A stretch of 64,000 nucleotides of DNA from G963678445 sp963678445 (GCA_963678445.1 OY782877.1:5022001-5086000); one strand, 5' to 3'. Shown: positions 44,202 through 53,504, counted from the first letter of the stretch. A program made the numbers and translations. Notes: generated by a model from the sequence alone, not told the origin.

Positions 44202-46301
44202 TCACGATGCTACGCAAAAACCATCTTCGCTTGTTTCTTCACATTGTTGATAATTCGCCATATTAAAAAACTGGATGAGTCGCAACAATTCACTCAGATT
44301 CACTTTCCAGTCCTGCGGATTATAATCGCTGTCGTGGGGCGTACAATCTTGTTGTGCTGTATCTAATGCATACCCATCCTCTGTACCGGATTGACAGCCA
44401 AACGCTGACGAATTGTAAAACTGAATAACACGTAGCAATTCCGACACGCTGATGCGAGAATCCTGATTTTGATCTGCGGAATGATAGGGTTCCGCAACCA
44501 CGGGGGCTGAAGCAATACACACATTGTCCACAATGTATTCCTGCATATCGCCCGCAGCAAAATATGCCTCAAAACGTAGCGTATGGGACGCATCATCCGC
44601 ATAGGCGCTGATATCCCGCGTGACGGTTTCAGAGGCATATGCCAAGACATCGCCCAACTCGTACAAGACATTACCATCTATCAAAACACGCAAATAGCCA
44701 TTCCCCGAACCTTCCCACACTTCCAGAAAGAAAGAAAGCATATGTGCGTCGTCGGGAATCACCACCTGCTGTTCAATATACGCCCTTTCCTCCATCTCAA
44801 AGTCGTAATCAGGAGAAAAGTAGCATACCCAATTTTCATCCTCCCATAAAGGGGTCCCATATACCAACGACCCTACTGTCCAGGCCCCGGCTTCTCCTCC
44901 TGATTCAAAATCAGCATCTGCCACCACATTGCCCAGACAGGTGAAGCTTTCTCCCTCTCCCTCTCCCTCTCCCTCTCCCTCGCTGCTCCCTTCACCCTCA
45001 CCTTCAGTAGCGGGTTCATACAGACTAAGGTCAACGCCATATTGTGTGCCATTATCATTGGCGGCGGCCAGTCGGAAATGATAATTCGCCCCCTCCGTCA
45101 ATCCGGTCAACGTCGCCTCTACTGAAAATACCGTTTCCGTTGGGGCAGCCAATACCTGTTCGGGAGTCGTAGCCCCGTACGCAGTCGAAGTCCCATATTC
45201 AAACCAATACCGCACTGCGCCCCCCCCCGCATTGATCTCGCCATGCAACACCGTCGAATTGGCCGTCACATCGGTTGCGGGCAACGTAGTCACACTAGGT
45301 AGCGCCGTGCTACTGTCATAAACGAGATAGGTCGCAGCACAGGAAACCGCCGCTGAATGATAGCGGATACGCATGTAGCCCCCCTCTCCCCACGAATCCC
45401 CCCAGCTATTGCGCAAAATCCAACAGCCGCCGCCGCCCTCAGGAGGATTGTCATCCCACCCTACCAAAGCAATGGCATGATTGGTCTCAGCATAGAAACC
45501 GTCCACACAGTTCACATTGTCGTCTTCATACACACCGCCGCTGTAGGCCTCAAAAGCAGAAGTAGCCAGAACCGCAGCGTCTACCACGCCAAAGTGACGA
45601 ATCGCGGTCTTGATTGCATCCACATCGCCTACCGGTATACGGTGCCAGGATTGAAAGGAAATCCGCGGATCTTCCCAATGCGTGCAGGCGCCCGGCGAGG
45701 ATTCGACATAGGGAAAAGCGCTTTCCAGACAGACCCCCTCCTGTGTCAAGGCCTCCAGTTCAAAATAATCATAATCCGCCCCATCACAGCCCCCAAAGTG
45801 GGCGGCATAGACTTCAACCTCTGGCAGACACCACGCGATGAAAGATTCAGAAAAATCAATGCAAGCGGCGTCATACAAGCCCATCGCCACATTATAGGTA
45901 CCCTCAGCGGCCGCACAGGCGCCAAAGGAATAACACGAACCGCAGCCCCCCTGATTTCGAACAGGACCAATGTAACTGCGTCCCTCATAATTCGTCCAGC
46001 TAAACGCCGACTCCAAAGGAACATCCTTCAAATACCCTTTTAACGGCCCCACATCCCCAGCATCCGCGGCACGCTTCTCCGGCCCTACAGGATAGCGCCG
46101 ACTGAAAAAACGCTGCTTTTCCCCTTGGGGCATACGATAGACCCATGTCGGCGATACCGTAAACGCATATCCCTGCGCCGCTATCTGCGCCTCTATCTGC
46201 TCCAGGGTATCGCCCGGTTGAAACACCGTCCCTTGCGCCACAGCGCTAAAAAAACCAAAAAACACACTACAACATAACCCTACTAACAATCGATAGTTCA
46301 T
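44202..46301 (-). CDS. Secreted papain-family (C1A) cysteine protease with dockerin-like module
   Basis: Protein of 699 residues. A signal peptide (about 1-23) and a propeptide are followed by a C1A protease domain with all key residues: oxyanion Gln117 and nucleophile Cys123 in RNQGGCGSCYSF, catalytic His in ETNHAIALVGWDD, and Asn in ILRNSWGDSWGEGGYMRI. Next are a fibronectin type III-like domain (VTTLPATDVTANSTVLHG), an EGEGEG linker, a beta-sandwich domain resembling carbohydrate- or surface-binding modules, and the C-terminal double calcium-loop module with HSADQNQDSRISVSELLR. Active outside the cell, probably attached to the surface. Confidence 0.88.
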   Translation of the reverse strand: MNYRLLVGLCCSVFFGFFSAVAQGTVFQPGDTLEQIEAQIAAQGYAFTVSPTWVYRMPQGEKQRFFSRRYPVGPEKRAADAGDVGPLKGYLKDVPLESAFSWTNYEGRSYIGPVRNQGGCGSCYSFGACAAAEGTYNVAMGLYDAACIDFSESFIAWCLPEVEVYAAHFGGCDGADYDYFELEALTQEGVCLESAFPYVESSPGACTHWEDPRISFQSWHRIPVGDVDAIKTAIRHFGVVDAAVLATSAFEAYSGGVYEDDNVNCVDGFYAETNHAIALVGWDDNPPEGGGGCWILRNSWGDSWGEGGYMRIRYHSAAVSCAATYLVYDSSTALPSVTTLPATDVTANSTVLHGEINAGGGAVRYWFEYGTSTAYGATTPEQVLAAPTETVFSVEATLTGLTEGANYHFRLAAANDNGTQYGVDLSLYEPATEGEGEGSSEGEGEGEGEGESFTCLGNVVADADFESGGEAGAWTVGSLVYGTPLWEDENWVCYFSPDYDFEMEERAYIEQQVVIPDDAHMLSFFLEVWEGSGNGYLRVLIDGNVLYELGDVLAYASETVTRDISAYADDASHTLRFEAYFAAGDMQEYIVDNVCIASAPVVAEPYHSADQNQDSRISVSELLRVIQFYNSSAFGCQSGTEDGYALDTAQQDCTPHDSDYNPQDWKVNLSELLRLIQFFNMANYQQCEETSEDGFCVAS
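44951..44980. repeat. Microsatellite (CTCCCT)5 in the protease gene
   Basis: Five perfect 6-bp units encode the Gly-Glu linker between the FN3-like and beta-sandwich domains. Unit number changes would alter linker length without shifting frame. Confidence 0.85.
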
Positions 46302-46417
46302 TACCCCACTCCTAACTGTTCCAGAAAAGCCAACTACGGTCTTCGGAGCGAACGTAGGATACTTTTACTCATGACAACATTAAGTGTACCTAAAACACCC
46401 AAAACCCCGCAACATAC

Positions 46418-46446
46418 TTGCTTTTTTATTGTTTTTCGTTGATAAT
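46418..46446 (+). promoter_or_regulatory. Putative promoter of the HD-GYP gene
   Basis: TTGCTT, 17-bp spacer, GATAAT, ending 38 bp before the start codon. Spacing is ideal; the -35 box is a moderate match. Confidence 0.45.
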
Positions 46447-46484
46447 TCAGAAAGCAGACATCGGTGAGATTAGAAGGGGGCACT

Positions 46485-47474
46485 ATGGAACCGGGTCTCA
46501 AAGAACAACTGGAAACGAAAACTGCTGTTTATTTTCCGATAGCACTCGATATTATACGCTTGGATGAAACGGCCGACTTTGACCTGTTTATCCTGCTAAA
46601 AGATCAAAACAAGCATATCCTCTATCGTGAAAAGCATCTGCCGTTCACGGAACCAGAAAAGAAGCGAATGCTGGAGAATGGCGTCGATACGCTCTACGTG
46701 CAGGAGGAGGACTATGCCGCGTACCGCCACTATCTGGAAACCCACCTGAGCGCAATCCTGGACGATCCCAAGCTGCCTGTAGAACAGAAGGGTGAACTAC
46801 TCTACACTTCCTTAGTAGGGCTTATCGAAGACGTAATGCTGGATAGTCGCACTGCACTCACGGTGACGCGTAGTCGCAGCATCGTACAGAATACCTGCAA
46901 ATTCCTCTATGCACATCGCAATTCGCTTGAACACATGATGCATATTTGCAAATTTGATTACAACACCTATACGCACAGTATCAACGTATTTATCTTTTCC
47001 ATGGCGCTGGGGCAACGTATTTTTCCACTCAAAACCTTGATGAACGATTTTGGTATGGGGGCCTTGTTGCACGATATTGGAAAAAGCCGTATCCCCCCAG
47101 AAATTCTCAATTTCAAGGGGAAGCTTTCGGAAGAACAGTTTGCTGTGATGAAAAAGCACCCCGTCTATGGCGATGAAATGCTAAAAAAAGCAGGCGCATT
47201 TCCACTCTTGACCTTTGATATGGTGCGCCATCATCACGAACGCATAAAAGGGGGCGGGTATCCCGACAATTTACACGGTTCGCAGATACGGCGTGAAGTG
47301 CGTGTACTCACGATTGCCGACATTTTTGACGCACTTACTACACGGCGTTCCTATAAAGAATCCATGAATTCTTTTCCGGCGCTTAAATTGATGCATGAAA
47401 AAATGCGGGACCATATTGATACCGATATTTTCAAAGTATTTGTGCAAATGATGGGTCAACCCAAAAAAGGGTAG
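46485..47474 (+). CDS. HD-GYP domain protein (cyclic-di-GMP phosphodiesterase type)
   Basis: Protein of 329 residues from ATG 46485, with AGAAGGGGG well spaced before it. The N-terminal part (about 1-135) is not a known domain to me. The HD-GYP domain (about 140-325) has its metal and catalytic residues: His164, HDIGK (196-200), HPVYGDEML, and HHERIKGGGYP (250-260), with the GYP motif. Predicted to hydrolyse cyclic di-GMP and to balance the diguanylate cyclase at 4898-5869. Transcribed alone. Confidence 0.9.
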   Translation: MEPGLKEQLETKTAVYFPIALDIIRLDETADFDLFILLKDQNKHILYREKHLPFTEPEKKRMLENGVDTLYVQEEDYAAYRHYLETHLSAILDDPKLPVEQKGELLYTSLVGLIEDVMLDSRTALTVTRSRSIVQNTCKFLYAHRNSLEHMMHICKFDYNTYTHSINVFIFSMALGQRIFPLKTLMNDFGMGALLHDIGKSRIPPEILNFKGKLSEEQFAVMKKHPVYGDEMLKKAGAFPLLTFDMVRHHHERIKGGGYPDNLHGSQIRREVRVLTIADIFDALTTRRSYKESMNSFPALKLMHEKMRDHIDTDIFKVFVQMMGQPKKG

Positions 47475-47660
47475 GGAAAAGCAATAAACGCTCGACTTTT
47501 TGGCTCAGTTTGCCTATGTTAACGTTTAACAAAACCCTAACATATCTGTAATTTTCCCCTAACAGCGAATACCTATACTTTCGTTGTCTTTGGGAGAGGC
47601 TATTGTCCAAGTTCACAGGCAATACCTTTTAAAAGCACGCAATATATAGCCCGCTTCCGG

Positions 47661-47721
47661 GTGGGATCTAGTCCCACCTTGGGTCCGGTTTGTCCCAACC
47701 GAACCGGACCCTGTTTTTTTT
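47661..47721 (+). terminator. Strong intrinsic terminator with a preceding hairpin
   Basis: First hairpin GTGGGA-TCTAG-TCCCAC (about 47661-47677), then GGGTCCGGTT / AACCGGACCC (47681-47690 and 47702-47711) directly followed by TGTTTTTTTT. It is 207 bp after the HD-GYP stop, so the region 47475-47680 may be a 3' extension or an independent small transcript (see findings). Confidence 0.8.
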
Positions 47722-47771
47722 ATCTTCCCGCTATCTTCCTTACGCGCCATAGCGTTCCTAGATACAACAAA

Positions 47772-47803
47772 AGGCCCCGTCTCATTCAAGAAACAAGGGG
47801 CCT
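47772..47803 (-). terminator. Terminator of the GntR-type gene
   Basis: AGGCCCC / GGGGCCT with an 18-bp loop; on the minus strand it is followed by TTTTGTTG. It lies 45 bp beyond the stop of the regulator at 47848. Confidence 0.65.
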
Positions 47804-47847
47804 ATATACACTATCTTTATAGAATATCCTTCACCATCTCCCAAACA

Positions 47848-48267
47848 CTATCGTCCATTTCCCTCTTGGTAAGGACGCGCCTCGGCTGCAATCGCATTGC
47901 TCACAAGCTTGTTAATCTCGCTTTTTGGATAACCGCAAGCTAAACACTCAGCTACCGCATCGACTAGATGCGCATTTACCATAGGCGGCACCTTAGTTTT
48001 ACAAAGCCCAGGCGCCTCGGCTGCAACAGTCACACCTACCCCTCGACGGGTATGCACCAACTGCATCAACTCTAAATCACGATATGCCTTAGTCACGGTA
48101 TTGGGGTTGATTTCCAGACGCTCTGACATATCACGGACAGAAGGAAGCGTGTCACCCGGTTCATATACGCCCGCCGCAATGGCAAATTGAATCTGATTCT
48201 CAATTTGTACATAGACCGCGGTCGGACTCTCAATATTCACGAAAAACGAAACGTCTTTTTTACTCAT
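47848..48267 (-). CDS. Short GntR-family regulator (YtrA type)
   Basis: Protein of 139 residues from ATG 48265-48267 (MSKKDVSFF), which has AGGAG 8 bp upstream; the ATG at 48273 is too close to it. The winged-helix domain (about 12-78) is typical: YVQIENQIQFAIAAGVYEPGDTLPSVRDMSERLEINPNTVTKAY (quoted in parts: PGDTLPSVRDMSERL, NPNTVTKAY). A short helical dimerisation tail replaces a ligand domain. YtrA members usually control ABC transporters beside them, but none is adjacent here. Confidence 0.88.
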   Translation of the reverse strand: MSKKDVSFFVNIESPTAVYVQIENQIQFAIAAGVYEPGDTLPSVRDMSERLEINPNTVTKAYRDLELMQLVHTRRGVGVTVAAEAPGLCKTKVPPMVNAHLVDAVAECLACGYPKSEINKLVSNAIAAEARPYQEGNGR

Positions 48268-48291
48268 TAACATAACTCCTACTCACTTAAA

Positions 48292-48365
48292 GTGGTCCAG
48301 AAACTACAACCCAAAGGTATGGTTCCTTGCCGTTGCTACTTAAAAGCTTTTTAACGCGCCTCTCG
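48292..48365 (+). repeat. Main intergenic repeat, decayed copy
   Basis: TTAAAGTGGTCCAGAAACTA, GGTATGGTTCCTTGCCGTTGC and an A/T-rich tail recall the family; the second half is weak. Upstream of the GntR regulator, in opposite orientation. The middle quotation runs one base past a strict match. Confidence 0.6.
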
Positions 48366-48813
48366 AATCCAAAGATACTCATACTTCGATGGCGATGCCA
48401 TCCAAAGCACCTAAGTTTCCCTACCTCTTTTTATTGTGCATTACGATATACTCCTGTCGTTATAACTACATCGAAAAGTATTTCAATATAGATGCAGTCA
48501 CCCAACTATATTGTCTATATGAGAGCACATGAAAAAACATCACCCGCATTGGTGAGTACGCCAGGAGTTCCGCTTCCGGGTTCTCACATTTACATGTATT
48601 TCATACCACCGAACCCAAAACGCTGCCGCAGCTACAGGTAAATAACCAGTATCTGTAGCAAGATGAGCAGCCTTTTGTTGATGAGGACTTTGTACAAGCC
48701 AGCCTCAAAAGACATCCAGCTCGGTAGAATGCTACCTCCCCCCTAAGCAGTATTGTATGAAATCCGTACTTTTAATTGCAAGCGAGAAGCCCACTCTTTG
48801 AGAATAGTATTCT
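48366..48813. other. Intergenic stretch, no gene supported
   Basis: I see no ORF with a ribosome binding site. A possible GTGAG..CTCAC hairpin at about 48552-48586 contains CCGCTTCCGGGT, which also occurs at about 47651. An 8-codon frame MKKHHPHW precedes it. Nothing firm. Confidence 0.4.
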
Positions 48814-49863
48814 TTACTTGAATATCCCCAGACAAAAACCATCTTCCCCCTCGGGACAGGCTGTATACGCATTGCTGTTAAAGATTTGAATTATTCGTAG
48901 CAGTTCAAACAGATGGATACGCCAATCGGAAGGAGAATAGTCGCCGTCATGGTAGTCACAGGCGCGAGCACCCAGGTAGGGTGCATACCCATCTTCTGTG
49001 GTTGCGTCGCATTGGTAGCCACCGGTATTAAAAAACTGGATCACACGTAGTAATTCAGAAATATCGATATGTTGGTCATTATTCTGATCGGCACTGTGAA
49101 AAGCATCCCCCTCCGCTTCTCCTTCTGGTAGTGTAGGGGCAGGCAAAAGACAAAGCGCCGCATCGATAATTTGTTCTTCGTAGATTTCACCATTATAAAC
49201 AACTGCCTGTGCAGCACCTACATCACTGCTCACCCAATGAAACCAGCAAGTATCGTCGTCTAGTCCCCGTATAGCGACCCATCCAGCCGAGAGGCTGATA
49301 GCCTGGGAAAGACGCACGGCATAGAAATAGATGGGGAAACCGGGCGGTGTATATAGGTATTCGGTGGGTTGGCGAGGGACGGCAAAGGTTTCTGTGTATA
49401 TTACTTCTCCCGGGGTACCGTCTGCATCTTGGTGGAAGGTAATGCTGAATCGACTGCTGGTACGTTGGCAAATGGGAGCACTGCCTTCGGTCGCAGACAG
49501 TCCCCACCAATGCACTTCGAGGATGGGAGCGGATAGCCCCGAGAAGAACTGAAACGCCGTGTATGGCGTATCGTCACTACTTCGCATGGCCGTCCATAAC
49601 CCACCAGGCAGGCTGGGAGACAAGCCAAGCAGACTTTCCGAATCGCAAAGAAGAGGGACAATTTCTTCGCCTTCTTCCAAGCCGCTTCCTTCGCCTTCTG
49701 CTTTTTCAACGGAATATACTGGTGTATATACGATGCGGTTTGGATAGTAAGACAGGTCGGCAGCTGCGCACCCTGCAATAACTAGAAACAGGAACAGAAA
49801 CGAATATCTCCCGCCCCCCCCCTTTACTGCAGACTGGCGGCTTTGCTTATACAACATACTCAT
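48814..49863 (-). CDS. Lipoprotein with dockerin-like C-terminal module
   Basis: Protein of 349 residues. The N-terminus has a hydrophobic run ending in a lipobox (FLVIAGCAAA), so it is probably lipidated. The central part (about 75-235) is a beta-rich domain with WTAMRSSDDTPYTAFQFFSG and VHWWGLSAT that I cannot name. A short EGEGSGLEEGEE linker lies before it and EGEAEGD after it. The C-terminus (about 250-349) is the shared double calcium-loop module, with HSADQNNDQHIDISELLR and HDGDYSPSDWRIHLFELLR. Confidence 0.8.
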   Translation of the reverse strand: MSMLYKQSRQSAVKGGGGRYSFLFLFLVIAGCAAADLSYYPNRIVYTPVYSVEKAEGEGSGLEEGEEIVPLLCDSESLLGLSPSLPGGLWTAMRSSDDTPYTAFQFFSGLSAPILEVHWWGLSATEGSAPICQRTSSRFSITFHQDADGTPGEVIYTETFAVPRQPTEYLYTPPGFPIYFYAVRLSQAISLSAGWVAIRGLDDDTCWFHWVSSDVGAAQAVVYNGEIYEEQIIDAALCLLPAPTLPEGEAEGDAFHSADQNNDQHIDISELLRVIQFFNTGGYQCDATTEDGYAPYLGARACDYHDGDYSPSDWRIHLFELLRIIQIFNSNAYTACPEGEDGFCLGIFK

Positions 49864-49925
49864 GCCCGCCCCCTTGTCTCTAGGCGCTCCTTGCGTTTAT
49901 ACAATTATACCATAGGAATCTGGCA

Positions 49926-51878
49926 TTATTTTGAGGTCCATTGCTGCATATAGGCCAATAACTGGCGCGCCCGGGCGGATGAGGTGTGGTACTGTTTGAG
50001 GTGTTGATATCCTGCCAGGGCAATTCTCCGTGATTCCTCGGGGTGGGCACAGTAGTAGCGCAGTTTTTCTTCCAGTTCACCGAGGTCATCGAAAAAGACA
50101 GCATGTTTACCATCTTCAAAATTATTTGGTATCCGAATGGGTAGACGCTCAGAAAGAAGCATACCGCCGTGTGCCGGAATCTCCCAATAGCGCACCGTGT
50201 CAAAGCCAAAGCCGAAACAGTTAATACCGATACTGCTTTGGGTCAGACGCTGATTGTATTCTTCGGGGGAAAACATAGTGCGCAGGTCGGTTGAGAGGGT
50301 CCTTTCCAAGTGTTCCAGATACGGTCGTCTCAGGTAAGATTTCCAATGTCCTGCCCAAAAGAAATCGTATGGCCGTTCAACGTTTATTTCTTCCTCAGAC
50401 AGAACGCGAAGATCAGGATAGGCAAACGGCATAGGCGCAGTCTCAGGACCATAATCCACACAGTGTAGCATTTCGCGTTTGAACAGCCCCTGGCATTTTC
50501 TGCCCAGATAGGCTTCCAGAATTTCCCTGTGATTGGCACAATCGTCTAGAGCGTCAAACAGGAAAAGCGGTGTATCTCCTACTGCCTCTATCAATCGTCG
50601 AGCAAAAGGACGGGGCACTTCCTCCTCGCTATCCCCATAAAGAACAACATCGAATTTACCTGCCTGCACTTGTGCAATAAGCTCTTCTTCGCCATAGCGA
50701 TGCCCCGGGAAGTCAAAAGTACAGGGGTAATATCGAAAATCATCCGGTGGATCGCCGTGCAAAGAGTCTTTGTAGGGAAAATCTATGACGTTATTCCCCC
50801 CCAGCAACTGGAAAAGGCCGTCGAAAACGATATCCAGCCCATAATGAATGCGTTCATTCAATATAAAAAGGATACGGGGACAATACCGCTCTTTCTCCCA
50901 AGGGAGAGGCGGTGAAAGTTCTATGTGACGTGAGGGAAGCTGCTGTAAACGGGCTAACTGTTGCTCGACTTGTGTATCGGGTGCAATCTGCTGCACCGAA
51001 CGGAGTATCCGACAGCCCATTTGTGGAGCACCCATCTCAGCCCATAGCTGCGCCTGATAAATATACGCGGTTTGTAATGTCGGCACTAACGAAACAATCG
51101 TGGAGAATAATTCTATGGCTCTAGGAAAACCATACAATGCTTCCTCTGGCGTTCTTTCTTTTGCATATAGCAACAAAGCCGCCAGGGTCTGGGTATAGGC
51201 AAAGATTTTTTCTTCGTCAGTAGCCAAGCGTTCATCTGGAATGTGTAAAAGGATCTCCAGTGCTATCTCGGCTTGATTATTCTCCAGGTTCGCTTGTGCA
51301 TGCGTGACCGGCTCATAATCGGCAAAGGCAAAGCAGAATAAGCGTTCAAAGCAGGGATAGGTATCGGCTGCATCTGCGGAAGGTTGCAAAGACATACAGG
51401 CTTTCCAATCGCCATAGCCTATGAAACCTTTTTGACGGGCCTGCTCTTCCAAGATCTCTGCAGTAGGCGCCCCCGCCTCATAATAAGGATGTAGCTCTAG
51501 CTGAGGAATCAGAAAAAACAGACGTCCTTCCTTCGCTAGCAAATCCCCCGCAAGGGTCCACATCACCTCGAATGCATCGTGCGGAAGGTCGGTACAAACG
51601 ATCGCATCATAAGGAGTTTGTAACTCTGCTTGCAGGAGAGGAAGCTTTGTATAGGGAATCGCAAAATCCAGAATTGCCTGGGCTATCGGCAACGCCTCTG
51701 GCTGAAGTACAACGCCATGAACTACTGCTCCGGAAAAACGCTTTTTGAGGAGATACCCTAATTCTCCCTTGCCTTTTCCCACCCATAAAATGCGTTTCAC
51801 ATAGCTTGGAAACCGTTCTGGTAAGGAAATCCATTCCCCACGATAGCGTTCTGTAGGCAATTCTGATATTTCGTTCAT
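49926..51878 (-). CDS. Methyltransferase-like and CgeB-like glycosyltransferase fusion
   Basis: Protein of 650 residues. The N-terminal part (about 1-150) resembles a class I SAM-dependent methyltransferase (ILWVGKGKGELGYLLKKRF, YDAIVCTDLPHDAFEV). A helical, TPR-like middle (about 195-315) follows. The C-terminal half matches CgeB-like glycosyltransferases of the group 1 fold: IGINCFGFGFDTVRYWEIPAHGG with the donor-site Glu, and LEEKLRYYCAHPEESRRIA. Such fusions are found in surface-glycan or protein-glycosylation loci. Nucleotide-sugar specificity is unknown, and the SAM-binding motif is weaker than in active enzymes. Confidence 0.7.
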   Translation of the reverse strand: MNEISELPTERYRGEWISLPERFPSYVKRILWVGKGKGELGYLLKKRFSGAVVHGVVLQPEALPIAQAILDFAIPYTKLPLLQAELQTPYDAIVCTDLPHDAFEVMWTLAGDLLAKEGRLFFLIPQLELHPYYEAGAPTAEILEEQARQKGFIGYGDWKACMSLQPSADAADTYPCFERLFCFAFADYEPVTHAQANLENNQAEIALEILLHIPDERLATDEEKIFAYTQTLAALLLYAKERTPEEALYGFPRAIELFSTIVSLVPTLQTAYIYQAQLWAEMGAPQMGCRILRSVQQIAPDTQVEQQLARLQQLPSRHIELSPPLPWEKERYCPRILFILNERIHYGLDIVFDGLFQLLGGNNVIDFPYKDSLHGDPPDDFRYYPCTFDFPGHRYGEEELIAQVQAGKFDVVLYGDSEEEVPRPFARRLIEAVGDTPLFLFDALDDCANHREILEAYLGRKCQGLFKREMLHCVDYGPETAPMPFAYPDLRVLSEEEINVERPYDFFWAGHWKSYLRRPYLEHLERTLSTDLRTMFSPEEYNQRLTQSSIGINCFGFGFDTVRYWEIPAHGGMLLSERLPIRIPNNFEDGKHAVFFDDLGELEEKLRYYCAHPEESRRIALAGYQHLKQYHTSSARARQLLAYMQQWTSK

Positions 51879-51902
51879 AAGCCCATTATGGACGCATGGC
51901 GA

Positions 51903-53504
51903 TTACGCCCCCTTGCAGTCCTGTAATCCAAACCTCTTCTTCAATGCCACCTTATTCACTTTACCGGTAGCTAACAACGGCAGTTCTTCATGAAATTCAA
52001 TACACTTAGGAACCTTAAACCCAACCAGGTAGTCGCGGCAATATCGTTGCAGGTCGCGCTCTGTGACTTCGCAACCGGGTTTTAATACAACAAAGGCATG
52101 CCCTATTTCGCTATACAGTTCGTCGGGCACTCCAATCACCGCACTGAATAAAACGCTGGGATGTGATTCCAAGACCTCTTCCACTTCTCGTGGAAAGACA
52201 TTTTCACCGCCCGTCTTGTACATTTCCGACATGCGTCCGCAGAGATAAAGATTACCTTCTTCGTCGATATATCCTAAATCGCGGGTATAGTACCACCCGT
52301 CGTCGTCGATGACTTCCTGGGTCGCCACAGGATCGTTGAGGTAGCCCTTCATCACACTGGGACCACGGACCGCCAGTTCGCCCACTTCTCCCGTAGACAA
52401 TTCGTTACGCGCTTCATCTACAATACGCAGTTCAAATGGCGCGGGTGCTTTTCCCGTTGAACGGGCCAAAAGCTCCAGACTGTCCCCCGGCGCACTATAG
52501 GTAGCAAAACCACACAACTCCGTCGAGCCATAGTTGGTAAGCAAACGTGCGCCGCTTTTTTCCGCTATCTTCGCCAATACCTCGATAATCTCTCGCGGCA
52601 TTGCCGATCCGCCCCACACAAAGAAACGCACGGAACTCCAGTCCATCTCCATCGCCCGCTTTTTGCGCAACTGCATCATGTACATCACGGGAAGCTGCCC
52701 CACCATCGTAATACGTTCTTTCTCGATGAGCTCCAGCGAACGCGAGGGAATAAAGCTTTCCGTACACACCAATGTGCCCCCCGCATACAGGGTGGCGTAG
52801 GCAATCTCGACATCGGCGGCCACATGATTAATCGGCATTTGGAGCAACACCCGTTCATTGTCGGTAAAACAACAACAGGCATGCTCTAGCGCCACATTGG
52901 AAACGATACCCCGATGGGTGTGAAGTACCCCTTTAGGTCGTCCGGTAGAACCCGATGTATACATCAGCAAGGCTTCATCATCAGGAGTCACCTCCGCCAC
53001 ACGCTGCTCCAGGGCCTCATCCCATCCTTCCCGTGGACGTTTCACCTCTTCATCAAAAGAGAGCGCTCCCTCATACGATTCCCCGATCACCATAAAACGG
53101 CGAATAAAAGGAAATTCATAACCAAAGGTAATCCCGGATTCTATCAGGTCCACGCCGGCATGTTTACGCACGGTGATCAAAACCGCGGGTGCGCAGTTAC
53201 GAATAATGTATCGTAATTCGTTCAGTGTAAATTTAGGTGACAGGCCCAGCCAGATAGCGCCAATCTTGGACGCAGCCAGGAAAGTAATTATAAATTCCGG
53301 GCGCGCCATGGATAGCAGGGCGACGCATTCGCCTTTTCTGACACCCATTTCTAACAACGCCTTAGCAGTACGCTCGACCTGGTTATGCAATTGCGCCCAA
53401 GTCATACGTGTATCTTCAAAGACTATTGCTTCTGCTTCAGGCTTCTTCTCCGCCCAATACTCCACACACTGCCAAACCAGCGAAATATCGCTACAGCTGT
53501 TCAT
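51903..53504 (-). CDS. Acyl-CoA synthetase (AMP-binding enzyme)
   Basis: Adenylate-forming ligase of 533 residues that activates a carboxylic acid with ATP and joins it to CoA. Start MNSCSDISL (53502-53504); an upstream ATG at 53513 is possible. Motifs: P-loop-like LLMYTSGSTGRPKGVLHTHRG, LLTNYGSTELCG, the hinge and adenylate block GWYYTRDLGYIDEEGNLYLCGR, YKTGGENVFPREVEE, and catalytic Lys in LATGKVNKVALKK. Medium- or long-chain fatty or aryl acid specificity cannot be read from this. It lies 24 bp upstream of the fusion glycosyltransferase gene on the same strand. Confidence 0.9.
   Translation of the reverse strand: MNSCSDISLVWQCVEYWAEKKPEAEAIVFEDTRMTWAQLHNQVERTAKALLEMGVRKGECVALLSMARPEFIITFLAASKIGAIWLGLSPKFTLNELRYIIRNCAPAVLITVRKHAGVDLIESGITFGYEFPFIRRFMVIGESYEGALSFDEEVKRPREGWDEALEQRVAEVTPDDEALLMYTSGSTGRPKGVLHTHRGIVSNVALEHACCCFTDNERVLLQMPINHVAADVEIAYATLYAGGTLVCTESFIPSRSLELIEKERITMVGQLPVMYMMQLRKKRAMEMDWSSVRFFVWGGSAMPREIIEVLAKIAEKSGARLLTNYGSTELCGFATYSAPGDSLELLARSTGKAPAPFELRIVDEARNELSTGEVGELAVRGPSVMKGYLNDPVATQEVIDDDGWYYTRDLGYIDEEGNLYLCGRMSEMYKTGGENVFPREVEEVLESHPSVLFSAVIGVPDELYSEIGHAFVVLKPGCEVTERDLQRYCRDYLVGFKVPKCIEFHEELPLLATGKVNKVALKKRFGLQDCKGA

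Noticed and set aside
48529..48555. Short frame MKKHHPHW, like a histidine leader peptide
   Set aside because: Only three histidines, and no histidine gene follows on the same strand; the next gene is convergent.
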